64,000 bases of DNA from Gammaproteobacteria bacterium (GTDB lineage: Bacteria > Pseudomonadota > Gammaproteobacteria > Pseudomonadales > Pseudohongiellaceae): contig JAGYKB010000001.1 in assembly GCA_018401885.1 (NCBI GenBank), positions 62,001 through 126,000 of the forward strand, written 5' to 3'. The position numbers and the translations under genes are program-made. This document shows positions 19,361 through 27,939 of this stretch, piece after piece; positions within the stretch are counted from its first letter, which is position 1; each line of letters begins with the position of its first letter. Under the pieces are notes generated by a model, which searched no databases, was not told the origin of the DNA, and saw only the letters and a program-made list of their open reading frames with translations.

Positions 19361-19472
19361 TTCTTTCTTTTCCCCCAATAGAACCACGCGCTTCGCTGCC
19401 TGGTATTGACTCGGGTTCGAATTACTAATCACACTGTAGCAGAAAAAGAATGCCTCTCGGGATGTGTTTTGC

Positions 19473-19484
19473 TATAGTTCGCGC
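19473..19484 (+). promoter_or_regulatory. Possible internal promoter element before tRNA-Cys
   Basis: TATAGT (19473-19478) is followed by TCGCGCTC, a GC-rich discriminator like the one at the main promoter of the cluster. It lies in the long 143-base spacer between tRNA-Gly and tRNA-Cys. The -35 region is poor, so this is a weak call; the spacer could equally be only a processed linker. Confidence 0.25.
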
Positions 19485-19503
19485 TCGCATAAGAACGTGA
19501 TAC

Positions 19504-19577
19504 GGCTGGGTGGCAGAGTGGTCATGCAGCGGACTGCAACTCCGTTAACGCCGGTTCGATTCCGACCCCAGCCTCCA
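19504..19577 (+). tRNA. tRNA-Cys (anticodon GCA)
   Basis: This is a 74-base cloverleaf with acceptor stem GGCTGGG/CCCAGCC, anticodon stem GGA/TCC around CTGCAAC (anticodon GCA), T loop GGTTCGATTCC and an encoded CCA at 19575-19577. It corresponds to cysT of E. coli. Confidence 0.96.
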
Positions 19578-19680
19578 TTCACACTCTCTATGCTTCTTCA
19601 GCGATCGCAGGAAGACCCGGTTGCACGGTTCGATGTGAGCCTAGACTTAGGCTTCACCTGCAATGTCGCTTAAGCCCCCA

Positions 19681-19767
19681 GCCCGGGTGGCGAAATTGGT
19701 AGACGCAAGGGACTTAAAATCCCTCGGTGGAAACACCGTGCCGGTTCGATTCCGGCCCCGGGCACCA
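19681..19767 (+). tRNA. tRNA-Leu (anticodon TAA)
   Basis: This is an 87-base class II tRNA with acceptor stem GCCCGGG/CCCGGGC, anticodon loop CTTAAAA (anticodon TAA), a long variable arm (CGGTGG AAA CACCG), T arm CCGGTTCGATTCCGG and an encoded CCA at 19765-19767. It corresponds to leuZ of E. coli. The convergent minus-strand gene ends eight bases downstream, with no clear intrinsic terminator between. Confidence 0.97.
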
Positions 19768-19774
19768 TCTAGCG

Positions 19775-20296
19775 CTATAGGCTAAAACTCGCCATAACCC
19801 CATTCACATTCACCGAATAGGTGCCTGAATCCAGATCCTTAACCTCTATCGGTATGCGCGTTTCGAAGGGATCTAAGAGCGCGATGCAGGTTTCTGCTGG
19901 CCCCAATTGTGTCTCTGCGAGCGCAATGGTGAAAGCAAAGCCTTTTCTGGAAATAGCGGGGGTCTGCAATTTTACGCAGGGCACGGATTTATGTCCCTGC
20001 ACGACTGCACTCACCTGCGGTGGTAGGGATTTGGTCATAATGACAGAGACGCTGTCGATGTAAACCAGAGCGCTCCTCGCCGCTTTGACGACGACGAAAC
20101 TGCCCGCGTCGTCAATGGCCAGTTCAACATCGTTGTAATACTGAACTTCTCCGTCGATTATTGCCGCGGCCGCCGGGATTTTAAGTATACCCCCTTCGAG
20201 CGTTGCCGGTTGGGCCAAGGCCCTTGGACTTAGGGTCACGGTCGCGACAAGAACAACGGCGAGAAGAGACCAAAATGCAGAGCTGAGCGTCTTCAT
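19775..20296 (-). CDS. Secreted protein of unknown function
   Basis: The 173-residue product starts with a clear Sec signal peptide (hydrophobic 8-22, cleavage after A28 in RALA-Q). The mature part is predicted beta-rich with two cysteines (C107, C137) that could form a disulfide. It ends with ETRIPIEVKDLDSGTYSVNV followed by NGVMASFSL. Similar endings (P-L/I-x-V-x-L-x-x-G-T-Y-x-V-N-V-N-G) occur at the C-terminus of other small secreted bacterial proteins I have seen, but I cannot name the family. It has no operon partner: the next minus-strand gene upstream is 165 bases away. Confidence 0.75.
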   Translation of the reverse strand: MKTLSSAFWSLLAVVLVATVTLSPRALAQPATLEGGILKIPAAAAIIDGEVQYYNDVELAIDDAGSFVVVKAARSALVYIDSVSVIMTKSLPPQVSAVVQGHKSVPCVKLQTPAISRKGFAFTIALAETQLGPAETCIALLDPFETRIPIEVKDLDSGTYSVNVNGVMASFSL

Positions 20297-20461
20297 ACTA
20301 TCGCCCCCAAAAGAATTACAAATTCCTAGCAGAATAATACGAAGTCATTTATTTGGAAATCTTTATCGTGAAAGATATGGAACGCAAAGTTGAGAGTTAA
20401 CCACGATATTTCTCGAAAGCGGCGGCTTGTCGGCGATCTCGCCTTAGTCTGAGTAGATCAA

Positions 20462-21280
20462 TCAGAGCGCAAATCGTTCGCGCAGAAAATGAGCGATACC
20501 ATCTTCGTGATTATGCCCAATTACCGCGCTCGCAGACTGTTTCACCGAATCGCGCGCATTCTGTGGCGCATAGCTTTCGTCAGCAAGCTCGAACATGCTT
20601 AAGTCATTATCCCCATCGCCGAAGCAGATTATATTGCTCGCGCCAAGCTGCTTTTTGAGCGTGTTAACCGCCGCGCCCTTGCTCGCTAGACAATGATGGA
20701 TGTCCATCCATCGATAGGAGTCGCCCTCAATAGCGGGGCCTGAATAGGTGACGAGGTTGGGGTGGCTATTCACTCTTCGCCAAACTTTGGTAATGTCTGC
20801 CGCCGAGCCAATCATGCTTATGTTGGTAACCTGGCTGTCGTTAGGAAGTACATCTAGCGGGAGTAGTTTGGCCTCTGTTCCGACGTAGTGTTTGTCTATC
20901 AGATCCCTCTCTACGCGATGCTGAGGAGCTGCGTGATAAATAGAGTGGTTGGCCTGTTCGATCGCGTGTACGAAAGGAGTGATCCCCTGACTTAAGGCTG
21001 CGTCGATGACGGTTGCGATCTCATCGGTTGTAAGTAAATTCTCTAATGTGAGTTGGCTACTTAGGGGATCCCATATCGTCACGCCGTTGGTATATATTTG
21101 CGGAAGATCGAAATCATGCCCCTGGAGAATCATCCTAGCTGAGAGCATAGTGCGCCCAGTGGCGACTGTGTAGGCGATGTTTCTATCTTTAAGTAAACCA
21201 AGTGTTTCTTTGGTAAACGGTGAGATTACTGAGGATTCGTTGAGCAGTGTGCCGTCTAAATCGAAAAAAATGAGATCCAT
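20462..21280 (-). CDS. Cof-type HAD superfamily phosphatase
   Basis: This 272-residue haloacid-dehalogenase-like hydrolase has motif I FFDLDGTLL (D7, D9), motif II in VATGRTM, and motif IV FGDGDNDLSMFELAD near the C-terminus. The large cap between motifs II and III makes it type IIB (Cof family), whose members dephosphorylate sugar phosphates, pyridoxal phosphate or thiamine-pathway intermediates. The substrate cannot be read from sequence. It stands alone between the secreted protein and the GMC operon, all on the minus strand. Confidence 0.88.
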   Translation of the reverse strand: MDLIFFDLDGTLLNESSVISPFTKETLGLLKDRNIAYTVATGRTMLSARMILQGHDFDLPQIYTNGVTIWDPLSSQLTLENLLTTDEIATVIDAALSQGITPFVHAIEQANHSIYHAAPQHRVERDLIDKHYVGTEAKLLPLDVLPNDSQVTNISMIGSAADITKVWRRVNSHPNLVTYSGPAIEGDSYRWMDIHHCLASKGAAVNTLKKQLGASNIICFGDGDNDLSMFELADESYAPQNARDSVKQSASAVIGHNHEDGIAHFLRERFAL

Positions 21281-21420
21281 TGAGTGTTTTATCGTCCTGT
21301 AATCTGTCGAACCTATTCCCCGCGCGAGAGTCTTGCTCGGTCTGTATGGTAAGGGTAACGCTTACTCGGGGGCCTGAGATCTAATTTTGCTGAGCGAATT
21401 TCAAAGGCGCACACTGGAAA

Positions 21421-23091
21421 TTAGATTTCACCGCGACGAGCCGACTGAATCAGATGATCTGCTGCTCTGAAGGCGAGGGCCATAATAGTCATAGTCGGCT
21501 GGCCGCGACCGGACGTCACAAGGCTTGAGCCATCGCAGATAAACAGGTTAGGCACATCATGCGAGCGGTGGTATTTATCGATTACCGAGTTTGCAGGATC
21601 ATTGCCCATTCTGCACGTTCCGAGCAGATGCACGTTTCCCTCCTGACCGTTTTCAGGATAGCTCCCTGCCTGACGTATGGCGCCCGCAGCCTCCATGAGT
21701 TCGTTGGTTTTATCGAAGAAAAATTTCATAGTAGCGAGATCGTCAGGGTGATCCATATAGGTGCAGCGAAGTGCTGGGCGACCCCATTTATCTTTAAGTT
21801 TAGGGTCTAGCGTCACCGTGTTCGTCGCGAGCGGGAGTGATGTTGTGTGTCCATCGAACGCGGCGGTATGCGTGAATTCTTGCTCAAGACTCCTTTTGTA
21901 ATCAGCTCCCCATTTAGGGCCGCCGAACATTCCGCTCATCAGTGCAGAGTTGAGCGGTGTCCCGCGAGCGTAATGCCGGCCATCTATGCCCCCGCCGCCG
22001 TAAAAGCCGAGAGTCCTGTCTAGTTCATAAAAGTCATGAATAACGCGCGTGGCAGGGATGCTTTTATGGGCATTAACGGGTTCAGGAAATAGGCCAACAA
22101 CTGACGTGTAGCCGTTAAACATCAAATTCTGACCAACAAAGCCGCTTGAATTGCCGAGCCCCTGTGGATGTTGCGCGGATGCTGATAGTAACAGTAGTCG
22201 CGGCGTTTCAGCGCCATTCGCGCAAAGGACCACAGCCTTAGCGCGCTGTGCGTGTTCCTCGCCCTCGGCATTCCAATACACGACCTCGTCAGCTTTGCCG
22301 TCGGGACGGGTTGATACCCTAGAGGCTGTGCAGCCGGTGCGTAGCTCGCAGCGCCCGCTTGCGAGCGCTAAGGGAATCATTGTCGCCATAGATGATGACT
22401 TTGCGTTTACCTCGCAGCCAAAGCCATTGCAGAAGCCGCAGTGAATGCAGGCAGGACGACCATTATGAGGCTGCGAGAGTATCGCCACGGGCGCAGGGTA
22501 GGGATTAAGGCCCAGTTTCTTGGCCGCGCGCTCGAGTAGTACATCCGAGCCTTTGATGGGCATTGGCTCACAGGGATAATCTCGTGTACGGGGCGGGTCC
22601 CATGGCCCCTGTAGACCCGATACACCGACCTCCCAATCGACTTTAGTATAGTAGGGCTCTAACTCTTGGTAAGTGATTGGCCAGTCAGCGAAGTTAGTGC
22701 CTGAGATAGTCCCGCGGACGCTCGCCTCTATAAAGTCGATAGGCCTAAAGCGCCAGAAATTTCCAGAGAAGTGAACGCTGCTGCCCCCAACATTATGTGC
22801 ATAGCCCAGTGCTGCTTCAGCCGGCCTTGCAGTTTGGTCCTCAGCCTTTCTAAAAGTCTGAGGGTGTCCTTGTTTGCTGCCCCAGATGAGGCCGCCATTG
22901 TGGTCATAACTCCATTCGTCGTGTTTAAAATCGCTTGCCTTAAGATGCGGGCCTTGTTCCAAAACGACCACTGAGAAGCCTGCGACTGAAAGTTCTTTCG
23001 CCATCACGCCACCGGCTGCACCAGAGCCAACGATGACGAAGTCGACGGCTTCTCGAGTAGGATAAGTGACCGATGGTTGCTGTTGAGCCAT
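21421..23091 (-). CDS. GMC family FAD dehydrogenase, large subunit
   Basis: This 556-residue flavoprotein resembles the large subunit of membrane gluconate/sorbitol-type dehydrogenases that oxidise sugar or alcohol hydroxyls. It has the FAD dinucleotide motif VGSGAAGG (21-28), a cysteine cluster C215-x2-C218-x2-C221-x4-C226 (CIHCGFCNGFGC), and the active-site region GNVHLLGTCRMG with H488. The usual Asn-Pro of the C-terminal motif is Gln-Pro (531-532). FAD-glucose dehydrogenases of this class hold a 3Fe-4S cluster on such cysteines; that is inference here. It has no signal peptide and is probably exported together with the Tat-bearing small subunit encoded five bases upstream. A strong AGGAGAG site precedes its ATG. 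Confidence 0.9.
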   Translation of the reverse strand: MAQQQPSVTYPTREAVDFVIVGSGAAGGVMAKELSVAGFSVVVLEQGPHLKASDFKHDEWSYDHNGGLIWGSKQGHPQTFRKAEDQTARPAEAALGYAHNVGGSSVHFSGNFWRFRPIDFIEASVRGTISGTNFADWPITYQELEPYYTKVDWEVGVSGLQGPWDPPRTRDYPCEPMPIKGSDVLLERAAKKLGLNPYPAPVAILSQPHNGRPACIHCGFCNGFGCEVNAKSSSMATMIPLALASGRCELRTGCTASRVSTRPDGKADEVVYWNAEGEEHAQRAKAVVLCANGAETPRLLLLSASAQHPQGLGNSSGFVGQNLMFNGYTSVVGLFPEPVNAHKSIPATRVIHDFYELDRTLGFYGGGGIDGRHYARGTPLNSALMSGMFGGPKWGADYKRSLEQEFTHTAAFDGHTTSLPLATNTVTLDPKLKDKWGRPALRCTYMDHPDDLATMKFFFDKTNELMEAAGAIRQAGSYPENGQEGNVHLLGTCRMGNDPANSVIDKYHRSHDVPNLFICDGSSLVTSGRGQPTMTIMALAFRAADHLIQSARRGEI

Positions 23092-23096
23092 GCAGG

Positions 23097-23678
23097 TTAC
23101 TCTCCTTTCTCAAGATATTCTGAATCGTAGAAGCCATAGGGCTGTGTCCATGCATGGCGGTCTTCAAAACCGATAAGCTGCCAACCGACCTTGTCTTTAT
23201 TGCCGCCGTATTCAGGTAGCGAAAACATGGCGGCAATGACAAGAAAGCGGATTGTTGCGAAAAAATCAGTCCCTTCACTTTGTGTGAGCAGGTTGTCCTG
23301 TTGTACGGGGGTAAGGTCAGCGAACTGAGTCTTGCCATAAAGGCTAGCGGTTTTAGCTTGAAGGTCTTCGAGGCCAGAGCGCAGTTGCTGTTTTTCCCCC
23401 TCAAATGCGTCGCTAATAACGTTGTCAATAAAATAGACGGCACCTGCTTCGCGCGCGCCGGGGGTACCGTCAGAGGGTATGATTCGGGCGGCAATTGCGT
23501 CGTATTCCCTTGCCTCATCGGCGCTTAATGAAGTGAAGTCCTCACCCAAAAGGCGCGCTTGTTCCGCGCGACCGCAAGCTGTTAAGACCGCAGGGAAGGA
23601 AAGGGCGATAAAGGATGTCTTCATCGCATCGCCGCCGGCTCTCAGGAAGGCTCGTCTGTTAAGCTCGACGTTTGTCAT
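23097..23678 (-). CDS. Gluconate 2-dehydrogenase subunit 3 family protein (Tat lipoprotein)
   Basis: This is the 193-residue small subunit that accompanies GMC dehydrogenases. The N-terminus has a twin-arginine motif (NRRAFLRAGG, R8-R9), a hydrophobic stretch, and a lipobox LTAC with C35, so it is predicted to leave through Tat and be anchored as a lipoprotein. The body contains the family segment IIPSDGTPGAREAGAVYFID. Such subunits are needed for folding and export of the partner. No cytochrome c subunit is encoded next to the pair, so the electron acceptor is unknown. Confidence 0.87.
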   Translation of the reverse strand: MTNVELNRRAFLRAGGDAMKTSFIALSFPAVLTACGRAEQARLLGEDFTSLSADEAREYDAIAARIIPSDGTPGAREAGAVYFIDNVISDAFEGEKQQLRSGLEDLQAKTASLYGKTQFADLTPVQQDNLLTQSEGTDFFATIRFLVIAAMFSLPEYGGNKDKVGWQLIGFEDRHAWTQPYGFYDSEYLEKGE

Positions 23679-23890
23679 TTTCCGCCCCTCATCGACTCGT
23701 GTTTGGATAAATGTAATGCACTGGCAAGCAATAGCTACCTTGCGCCTAATTTAGTCCTCAATATGGCCCCTAAGATAGCGCAGACTGTGCGAGAAAACAG
23801 CAGATAATACCCTGTGACATTATGCCGCATTCCAACTTTCCAGCAGCGCATTACAATTTACCGACTTTGTGAATTTGAGAATTACTGAAA

Positions 23891-26176
23891 ATGGAATATC
23901 AAAAACCTCTCTTCAGAGCTATCGCGGTCGCTGTTCTCACCCTTGTTTCTGTCCAAGGTGGCGCGCAGGAATCAATCGATGAGATCGTCGTCTGGGGAAG
24001 CAAGACTGATGATAATTTTGCGAACCCTAGTCCTACGAATGTAATCAATCAGGATGACATCGTTAGTATCAATGTAGCGACAACTGAAGACGTTGTTAAG
24101 TTTGAGCCGAGCGTAGTGATTAGGCGCAGGTTCATCGGCGACGCTAACGGCGTGTTGGGCATGCGCGGCTCAAATATGTTCCAAACCTCTCGGTCAATGG
24201 TATTTGCTGATGGTGTCCCCTTGCATTATCTGTTGCAGTCGCGTTGGAACGGGGCGCCTCGATGGACGATGGTGTCGGCGAGCGAGATTGCCCAAGTCAA
24301 AGTTATGTATGGGCCTTTCTCAGCCGAGTATTCTGGTAACGCAATGGGGGGCGTGATGGAAATCGAGACTGCGATCCCGCAGGATAGTGAGTTCCACTTC
24401 GACAGTTCCTACTTCTCGCAAAATTTCGATGCATATGGCTTCGATGATACGGTTACCGGCTATAAATCATTTGCCTCCTACGGCAACAAGATTGGAGATA
24501 CTTCGTTCTACTTGTCGGTAAATCGCCTAGATAATGACTCTCAGCCACAGACTTTTCGCTCAGGTGGACGCGTATCTGCGAATTTGCCAGATTCTGAACT
24601 TACTGCCGTTTCGGGCTCAATTCGAGGGAATGATGACCTCGGCAATGCTGTTAACTGGTTTATGGATACCGGTGTAGTTGAGACCGAGACTAATAATTAC
24701 AAATTCAAGCTAGGTCATGAATTTGGTAGTTGGTCGGCGCTGTTAAACATCGCCTATGAAGACCGAAGTTCGATCGAAGACTCGGCAAACAGTTATCTCA
24801 CCGACAACAATGGCAACACCGTGTATCGGGGTAACGTAGTCGATGGTGACGATCGCTTTTCCGTGCCAGCGTCACGATTCGCTGCATCAACTCTTGAGAG
24901 GCGCTCGCTGTCGACTGGATTACGACTTCGCGGGAGTGTTACGGAGTCGATTGATCTTGAGGCGAATATCAATCGATTTGCCGTGCTAAGAGACGAGACG
25001 CGCACGTCTAGTACTCATCTAAACGATCCACTTCATACCCTAGATGGTCAGGTAAGTGATTTTCACAGCACCGGATGGGAGACGGCCGAGGCTAAACTCC
25101 TGTTTAACGAGCTAGGTTTCAACGGTCTAACCATGGTCACTGGATTAAAAAAAGAGGCCTATTCGCTCAACTTGGATGTTTATAGGTCGTTAAATTATCA
25201 GCAAGGCGAAAAAACTGCTTTTACAGGACGCAGCGGCGGTGAGACCGAACTATTCTCAGCCTATGCGCAGCTCAACTATCAAATGAATGATCAGTGGGAT
25301 GCCTCTCTCGGGCTTCGCTATGAGGAGTTCGAAAGCAGCAATGGTTACTACGATGATGACAGAGCAGACACTGCGGAATTCGATCTGAGCCGTGTTCCTA
25401 CGCGTGGTGCGAATGAGTATTCGCCGAAATTTTCGGTTGGTTATCAGCCTAACGAGCTTTGGGCGTTCCGATATTCTGCCGCTAAAGCCTATCGTTTCCC
25501 AATCGTTGAGGAGCTTTTTAGTCAGTATGAGGCTTATAACGCGATAAGCCTTTCCAACGTCGAACTCAAACCTGAAGACGGCAATCATCACAACTTCATG
25601 GCGGAGCGTGCAATCGACCGCGGTTATGTAAGGCTGAATTATTTTACCGAGACAATCGAAAACGCGATTGAGGCGCAGTCTACTATTCTCGATGGCGGGA
25701 TATCACTTCGAACTTTTATTCCGGTCGACGAAATAGAAACCTCAGGGCTTGAATTTATTGTAAACGCAGATAATTTTCTTCTCTCGAATCTAGACATCCG
25801 ATTCAATGCGGTATTTACCGATTCGGAAATCACAAAGAATTCGGCGAACACAACATTAGAAGGGAATGTCTATCCACGCATGCCCGAGAGGCGGGGTAAT
25901 CTTCTAGCAACCTACCATTTAAGCAGCGCGTGGGATGTGGGTATGAACGTGCAATATGCAAGCGATAGCTTCGGACGCATAGATAATCGAGACAACGAAG
26001 ATAATGTGTACGGTGCTCAAGACGACTATTTGCGCATAGGATTGAAGTCGACGCTGCGTCTTGCTAACGGCATCGCGCTTGGGTTTGGAATAGATAATCT
26101 TAGCGATGAGGTCGCGTATGTGGCGCATCCTTGGCCTGGTCGTACTCTCTATGCCAATTTTTCGTATGATTTTTAA
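23891..26176 (+). CDS. TonB-dependent outer-membrane receptor
   Basis: This 761-residue receptor has a signal peptide (cleavage near GGAQ, about residue 25), a plug domain (about 30-155, with the typical YGPFSAEYSGNAMGGVMEIE at its end) and a 22-strand-type barrel ending in YANFSYDF with the terminal aromatic residue expected for BAM insertion. A degenerate TonB box may be ESIDEIVVWG near residue 27. The ligand is not evident. It is followed after 49 bases by the propeller-thioredoxin protein, so the two are probably co-transcribed and the ligand may be linked to that protein's metal- or thiol-like motifs. Confidence 0.93.
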   Translation: MEYQKPLFRAIAVAVLTLVSVQGGAQESIDEIVVWGSKTDDNFANPSPTNVINQDDIVSINVATTEDVVKFEPSVVIRRRFIGDANGVLGMRGSNMFQTSRSMVFADGVPLHYLLQSRWNGAPRWTMVSASEIAQVKVMYGPFSAEYSGNAMGGVMEIETAIPQDSEFHFDSSYFSQNFDAYGFDDTVTGYKSFASYGNKIGDTSFYLSVNRLDNDSQPQTFRSGGRVSANLPDSELTAVSGSIRGNDDLGNAVNWFMDTGVVETETNNYKFKLGHEFGSWSALLNIAYEDRSSIEDSANSYLTDNNGNTVYRGNVVDGDDRFSVPASRFAASTLERRSLSTGLRLRGSVTESIDLEANINRFAVLRDETRTSSTHLNDPLHTLDGQVSDFHSTGWETAEAKLLFNELGFNGLTMVTGLKKEAYSLNLDVYRSLNYQQGEKTAFTGRSGGETELFSAYAQLNYQMNDQWDASLGLRYEEFESSNGYYDDDRADTAEFDLSRVPTRGANEYSPKFSVGYQPNELWAFRYSAAKAYRFPIVEELFSQYEAYNAISLSNVELKPEDGNHHNFMAERAIDRGYVRLNYFTETIENAIEAQSTILDGGISLRTFIPVDEIETSGLEFIVNADNFLLSNLDIRFNAVFTDSEITKNSANTTLEGNVYPRMPERRGNLLATYHLSSAWDVGMNVQYASDSFGRIDNRDNEDNVYGAQDDYLRIGLKSTLRLANGIALGFGIDNLSDEVAYVAHPWPGRTLYANFSYDF

Positions 26177-26225
26177 TGTGGTCGTAACGCCTAAGTGGCT
26201 TGTTAGCAGTGAATAGAGAGTTACT

Positions 26226-27932
26226 ATGAACACGATAATACTGCGAATAGGTTCGGTTTTCGGGAGACTAGGTACGCAGCTCTTGGTGCTTGCGTCACTG
26301 ACATTTTTAACCTTGCCTGTCTATTCTGCGCCTCAATTAGATTGCGTCGATGGATCTAATTCTGTTCACTGCGGTGCTGCGCCAAGCGCTGTATTCGATA
26401 GTGAAGGGTCTCTTTGGGTTGCCTACGTAAAGGATAAATTCGTTCTCGTCGCCAAATCAATCGACGCGGGCGCGACCTTTTTAAAGCCGGTGGCCGTCAA
26501 TGAGCTGCCTGAGGATGCAGAGCATAATGGTGAGAATCGTCCTAAAATTATTGTCGATGAGTCTGGGATAATTTTTGTTTCATGGACTCTCAAAACTTCG
26601 CCTCGCTTTACCGGTGAAATCAGGTTTGCTAGATCGTTAGACGGCGGTTTTAGTTTCGAGTCGCCACGTACAATCAATGACGATAATCTATTCGCAGGCC
26701 ATAGGTTCGACAGTTTATATCTGACTGACTCGGGACATCTCTACCTTACTTGGATCGACAAACGCGACCTCACCGCAGCATTGAGCGAAGGGCAAGAATA
26801 TGCAGGTGCTGCGATTTACTATGCGGTCTCTGCGGATAAAGGTGCGTCTTTCTCTAAGAATTATCGCGTTGCCAATCACAGCTGTGAGTGTTGCCGAATT
26901 GCCATCGCACCGCGGGGGAAAGACAGCATCGCTATTCTATGGCGACAGATTTTTGGCGAAACAACCCGTGATCATGCTATTGCGCTGTTGTCTCCCGAAG
27001 GAGAAGTAACGGGGTTAGAAAGGGCGAGCTATGACGAGTGGCAGATCGATGCATGTCCTCACCACGGACCATCGATGATCGTCGATTTACAAAGTGACGA
27101 TTACCATATGAGCTGGTTCAGCAACGGCGATGCACAGAGCGGCATTTACTACGCACGGTATTCTATGGAGGATAAAAAACCCATTGATGTTTTTCAAGTT
27201 GACGGTGCTGCGGGTGCAGGGCACCCCATACTTGCCGCGCAGCAGGGAGCGCTCTACTTGGTCTGGAAGCGCTTCGACGGTGAAAGAACTAGACTGCAGC
27301 AAATTATATCTCACGACGCTGGCCGTACGTGGAGCGAACCGACGACGCTGATGTCCACTGAGCAAGGCTCAGATCACCCGTTGCTCATCAAGCGCCAATC
27401 TGACAAGGCGCTTTATTTGAGCTGGCATACAAGCGAGTACGGCTACGTTGTCATGCCGATCGTGGAAGGTAAAACTGCGGCCACCGAGCCCGCGGTTGCT
27501 GGCCAGGACAACCGAGCTGAAAATACCGCGTTTCTGCCATTCACTGTGCAGACGTTAGATGAGATAAAAACGCGGTTCAAGGGTCGCGAGTTCCTGCTTG
27601 GCCTGTGGTCTATCGATTGTCCGCCATGCTTAATTGAGCTCGAGTTAATGGCTGGGATATTGGAGTCGCAGCCAGATCTGCCTTATGTATTGGTGTCAAC
27701 CGATCCCATTGCGCTCCAGGACACCGCGGCGGAGTATCTCGAGGATTATGGCTTAGGAGGGCGAGAGTCCTATATGTTCGCGGATAGCTTTGTGGAAAAG
27801 CTGCGATTTAGTATCGATCCGAACTGGTTCGGTGAGCTACCTCGCAGCTATTTCTTTTCGACCGACCAAACCTTCCGCGCGCATAGCGGAATCGTCTCTG
27901 AGGAATTGCTCGCAGAGTGGTTTGGCTGGTAG
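26226..27932 (+). CDS. Exported Asp-box beta-propeller fused to a thioredoxin-like domain
   Basis: The 568-residue protein has a signal peptide (cleavage near SA-P, about residue 35). A sialidase-type propeller follows with four Asp boxes: SIDAGATF (78), SLDGGFSF (137), SADKGASF (202) and SHDAGRTW (362). Two Cys/His clusters sit in the propeller: C220-E-C222-C223 and C277-P-H279-H280. From about 430 a TlpA/thioredoxin-like domain carries CPPC (465-468, in WSIDCPPCL) and the family's later LP region (ELPRSYFF). Sialidase catalytic residues are not recognisable, so sugar cleavage is doubtful; the clusters suggest metal binding with thiol-disulfide chemistry in the periplasm. Probably in an operon with the TonB receptor. 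Confidence 0.82.
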   Translation: MNTIILRIGSVFGRLGTQLLVLASLTFLTLPVYSAPQLDCVDGSNSVHCGAAPSAVFDSEGSLWVAYVKDKFVLVAKSIDAGATFLKPVAVNELPEDAEHNGENRPKIIVDESGIIFVSWTLKTSPRFTGEIRFARSLDGGFSFESPRTINDDNLFAGHRFDSLYLTDSGHLYLTWIDKRDLTAALSEGQEYAGAAIYYAVSADKGASFSKNYRVANHSCECCRIAIAPRGKDSIAILWRQIFGETTRDHAIALLSPEGEVTGLERASYDEWQIDACPHHGPSMIVDLQSDDYHMSWFSNGDAQSGIYYARYSMEDKKPIDVFQVDGAAGAGHPILAAQQGALYLVWKRFDGERTRLQQIISHDAGRTWSEPTTLMSTEQGSDHPLLIKRQSDKALYLSWHTSEYGYVVMPIVEGKTAATEPAVAGQDNRAENTAFLPFTVQTLDEIKTRFKGREFLLGLWSIDCPPCLIELELMAGILESQPDLPYVLVSTDPIALQDTAAEYLEDYGLGGRESYMFADSFVEKLRFSIDPNWFGELPRSYFFSTDQTFRAHSGIVSEELLAEWFGW

Positions 27933-27939
27933 GCGGTCT

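Noticed and set aside
19406-19425. GGGTTCGAATTACT in the tRNA spacer, like a tRNA T-arm remnant
   Set aside because: Only about ten bases match and no acceptor or anticodon stem can be built around it.
19681-19767. tRNA-Leu as an attachment site of a genomic island
   Set aside because: No integrase, no visible repeat of the tRNA end and no mobile genes in the following 25 kb.
26226-27932. Calling the Asp-box protein an exo-alpha-sialidase
   Set aside because: Asp boxes mark the propeller fold only; the arginine triad and catalytic Tyr/Glu/Asp of sialidases are not recognisable, and the thioredoxin-like end points elsewhere.
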